From positions 1 to 45,557 of the IMG/VR virus record IMGVR_UViG_3300020536_000019: a stretch of DNA of 45,557 nt. One strand, given 5' to 3'. The position numbers were made by a program, and so were the translations under genes. Shown piece by piece: positions 43,705 through 45,557 of the stretch; position 1 is the first letter of the stretch; each line of letters begins with the position of its first letter. This DNA is from a virus. The notes below the pieces were generated by a model. It did not search any database. It was not told where the DNA came from and saw nothing but the letters and a program-made list of their open reading frames with translations.

Positions 43705-44685
43705 ATGAACGAATTGTTATTTGTCACAGCACAACCTGACGTGCCATATTTTATTTGGCAGGCCAAAATTTACATTTATAACTTCATAGAAAAAGGGATC
43801 AATCCCTCAAAAATACACATCATATTTGGAATAGTTCCACCGAATACTTCACCATCGAAAGAGTCATTAGAATTAAAAAATTTTGGAGTAAACATCCATC
43901 ATTACAATGACGACAGAAGAAAAAAACACTACATACCTTCAATAAAACCATATTTAATATCCAAGTGGATAAAAAGTGATCCGAGTTACGGTAAATTATT
44001 TTTCTTACATGATGCCGATATAATATTTAGAACTTTACCCGATTTTGAAAGATTAGTCCAAGACGATATTTGTTATGTTTCTGATACAAATGGTTATATA
44101 AGTTATGATTACATAATTGACTGTTGTAGAAGATACGAACAACAACACCCAAATTCAAGAAGAAATCAATTAATTGAGGAAATGGCTAATGTTGTAAAAA
44201 TAGATGTGGACTTAATTAAAAAAAATAGACTTCACTCAGGTGGAGGTCAATATATTATAAAAAACACAACATTTGAGTTGTGGGAAAAAATATATGAAGA
44301 TTCTATTGGGTTATATAATCAGATGTTAGATTATCAAAGAAGGTTTCCAATTTCACCTGGCGAAATTCAGTTTTGGACCGCAGAAATGTGGAGTTTGTTA
44401 TGGAATTTATGGAAAGACAACAAACAAACAATCATAACAAATGAACTTGATTTTTCATGGGCGACTGATAGTATTGAAGTTTTTGAAAAAAAACCAATAT
44501 TACACATGGCAGGAGTAACCGACAATTTAAAAAACACCAAGTTTTACAAGGGAGACTTTATAAATGTAGACCCAATTCAAAAATTACGAGAAGATAATAA
44601 TTATTTTAATTATGTTGATAAGAATAGTTCTACTGTCAAATATGTGGATATTATGAAAGAATACATTCAAAAACACAAAGTCTAA
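43705..44685 (+). CDS. GT-A-like glycosyltransferase (326 aa)
   Basis: A 326-residue soluble protein. It opens with a Rossmann-like strand (ELLFVTAQPD), then LFFLHDADIIFR with a DAD metal/nucleotide-sugar motif (D103, D105), HSGGGQYIIKNTTFELW (177-193), and a late histidine (LHMAG, H267) where GT-A enzymes often have a third metal ligand. This pattern resembles retaining sugar transferases such as the peptidyl-serine/hydroxyproline galactosyltransferases. There is no membrane anchor, so it works in the cytoplasm. As it lies between tail-fibre genes, glycosylation of phage tail proteins is the natural guess; modification of phage DNA or host glycans cannot be excluded. Confidence 0.72.
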   Translation: MNELLFVTAQPDVPYFIWQAKIYIYNFIEKGINPSKIHIIFGIVPPNTSPSKESLELKNFGVNIHHYNDDRRKKHYIPSIKPYLISKWIKSDPSYGKLFFLHDADIIFRTLPDFERLVQDDICYVSDTNGYISYDYIIDCCRRYEQQHPNSRRNQLIEEMANVVKIDVDLIKKNRLHSGGGQYIIKNTTFELWEKIYEDSIGLYNQMLDYQRRFPISPGEIQFWTAEMWSLLWNLWKDNKQTIITNELDFSWATDSIEVFEKKPILHMAGVTDNLKNTKFYKGDFINVDPIQKLREDNNYFNYVDKNSSTVKYVDIMKEYIQKHKV

Positions 44686-44686
44686 T

Positions 44687-44693
44687 TATTTAT
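44687..44693 (+). promoter_or_regulatory. Candidate TATTTAT promoter element
   Basis: TATTTAT immediately follows the glycosyltransferase stop and ends 8 bases before the ATG at 44702, in a gap of 16 bases. Role inferred. Confidence 0.33.
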
Positions 44694-44701
44694 GTTATAA
44701 T

Positions 44702-45557
44702 ATGGGACTAGAAACTACACCAACTTTGAATCGACCAAACGAATGTGATGTTATCACAATTTTCCCTATGGGTGTAAAATGTTTTGTCCAAAACCCATCT
44801 ACAGATAGAACATTTGATGGGGCGGCAGTGTTGGCAATAACAGGAGGAACACCGCCATATACTATAAGTTGGGATGTTGGTGGATTTTCTCCCGCACTTA
44901 CAAACTTAGGTGTTGGAGAATATGGGGCAACCATAATAGATTCTTACGGAGACTTTACCGCAAACACTGTCTGTGTTTTAACTGCAGAAACAACATCAAT
45001 TTCGGGTATGTGCTTTGTTGTAACGGGTATTGTTGGAAATGAATTAGTGTATGTGACAAGCGAAAATATCGGACTAAAAAACGGAAGACCAAGTTATTTT
45101 CTTCAATATGGTATTCAAGAGTTAGGTTATGTATTTTGGAATCAAGCAACAGAACAATGGTATTTTTGTCAATCTTTAGATTGTCAATCAGGTCCTTATA
45201 ATGTTTTTTCGGGTGATACTTTTTATCCATCCGCATTAAGTGGTCAGTGGGAAATTGCGTCAGATACACAATTACAAATTGTTGAATCTTATGTTGGTTT
45301 TTGTTTCACACCTGATGGGCCAACAGAAGATTATGAGTTGTGTTTTAGCATTGAAAGTTTAAATCAAAACGTTGAAATACCAGGATTGACTGTTGAACAA
45401 ATAAACTTCGATCCATCGACCGAAATTAATGGAAAACAAAGTTGGACTTCAGTCACAAGTCAATATTTACTATATTGGAATACAGGATCAACACCATCTC
45501 AATGGACCATAACAGGATATAACCCCACAACAATATTTATAAACAACGACCCAACAT
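44702..45557 (+). CDS. SprB-repeat-containing tail protein (3' partial)
   Basis: The frame from ATG at 44702 is open to the end of the window, giving 285 visible residues. Residues about 41-95 form an SprB-like unit: VLAITGGTPPYTISWDVGG, then LTNLGVGEYGATIIDSYG. Further beta-rich sequence follows with several cysteines (VCVLTA, GMCFVVTG, YFCQSLDCQSG). A TATTTAT element and a short A/T-rich leader precede the ATG. It appears to be a second adhesin-like fibre or tip protein beside the 731-residue one. The C-terminus and any further repeats lie outside the window. Confidence 0.72.
   Translation, partial: MGLETTPTLNRPNECDVITIFPMGVKCFVQNPSTDRTFDGAAVLAITGGTPPYTISWDVGGFSPALTNLGVGEYGATIIDSYGDFTANTVCVLTAETTSISGMCFVVTGIVGNELVYVTSENIGLKNGRPSYFLQYGIQELGYVFWNQATEQWYFCQSLDCQSGPYNVFSGDTFYPSALSGQWEIASDTQLQIVESYVGFCFTPDGPTEDYELCFSIESLNQNVEIPGLTVEQINFDPSTEINGKQSWTSVTSQYLLYWNTGSTPSQWTITGYNPTTIFINNDPT

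Noticed and set aside
44695-45269. Two minus-strand open frames near the window end
   Set aside because: They overlap a + strand frame open to the window end that contains an SprB-like repeat and a good leader; they are shadows.

Overview
The window looks like part of a large, AT-rich, T4-superfamily tailed phage (contractile tail) that infects a Bacteroidota host. The phage assignment rests on recognisable T4-type baseplate proteins (gp53-, gp25- and gp6-like) together with a T4-type replication set (gp32-like single-strand binding protein, UvsX-like recombinase, FEN-type 5' nuclease, gp41-like helicase, class Ia ribonucleotide reductase). The host assignment is an inference from SprB-type and PKD-type repeats in tail genes, the lack of clear Shine-Dalgarno sequences with A-rich leaders instead, and low GC. 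All genes I accept are on the + strand and are tightly packed, many overlapping by 1-20 bases. No gene-free stretch exceeds about 110 bases. No tRNA, CRISPR, integrase, capsid or terminase gene was seen.

Region 1 (1-13560) is a baseplate/hub module: a very large tail protein cut by the window start (with an OmpA-like domain), a small gp53/LysM-like wedge protein, a 2503-residue hub-like protein carrying a beta-rich decoration insert, a 74-residue protein of unknown function and a Pro/Ala-rich coiled-coil protein, closed by a strong hairpin terminator.

Region 2 (13560-22942) is a DNA replication and nucleotide island. The single-strand binding protein has its own sigma70-like promoter and terminator. 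It is followed by a small coiled-coil protein, the recombinase, an apparently inserted ribbon-helix-helix/HNH endonuclease pair (the first gene, 53 residues, is easily missed), the 5' nuclease, a protein of unknown function, the replicative helicase and nrdB-nrdA, closed by another hairpin terminator. These genes would coat, pair, unwind and process DNA at the fork and supply deoxynucleotides.

Region 3 (22943-23920) holds two proteins of unknown function: one with an N-terminal helix ending in an I-x-E site, and one with a glycine-rich double membrane segment.

Region 4 (23920-45557) is a second baseplate and tail-appendage module: gp25-like, gp6-like, a 1785-residue protein with an internal hydrophobic hairpin and Cys cluster, several structural proteins of unknown function (one with a PKD-like domain), a P2 gpI-like tail protein, a seven-repeat SprB-like adhesin, small fibre-like proteins, a DAFGRLR-family structural protein, a GT-A-like glycosyltransferase and a further SprB-repeat protein cut by the window end. 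A TATTTAT element sits in most of the short gaps ahead of genes and may be a phage promoter element.
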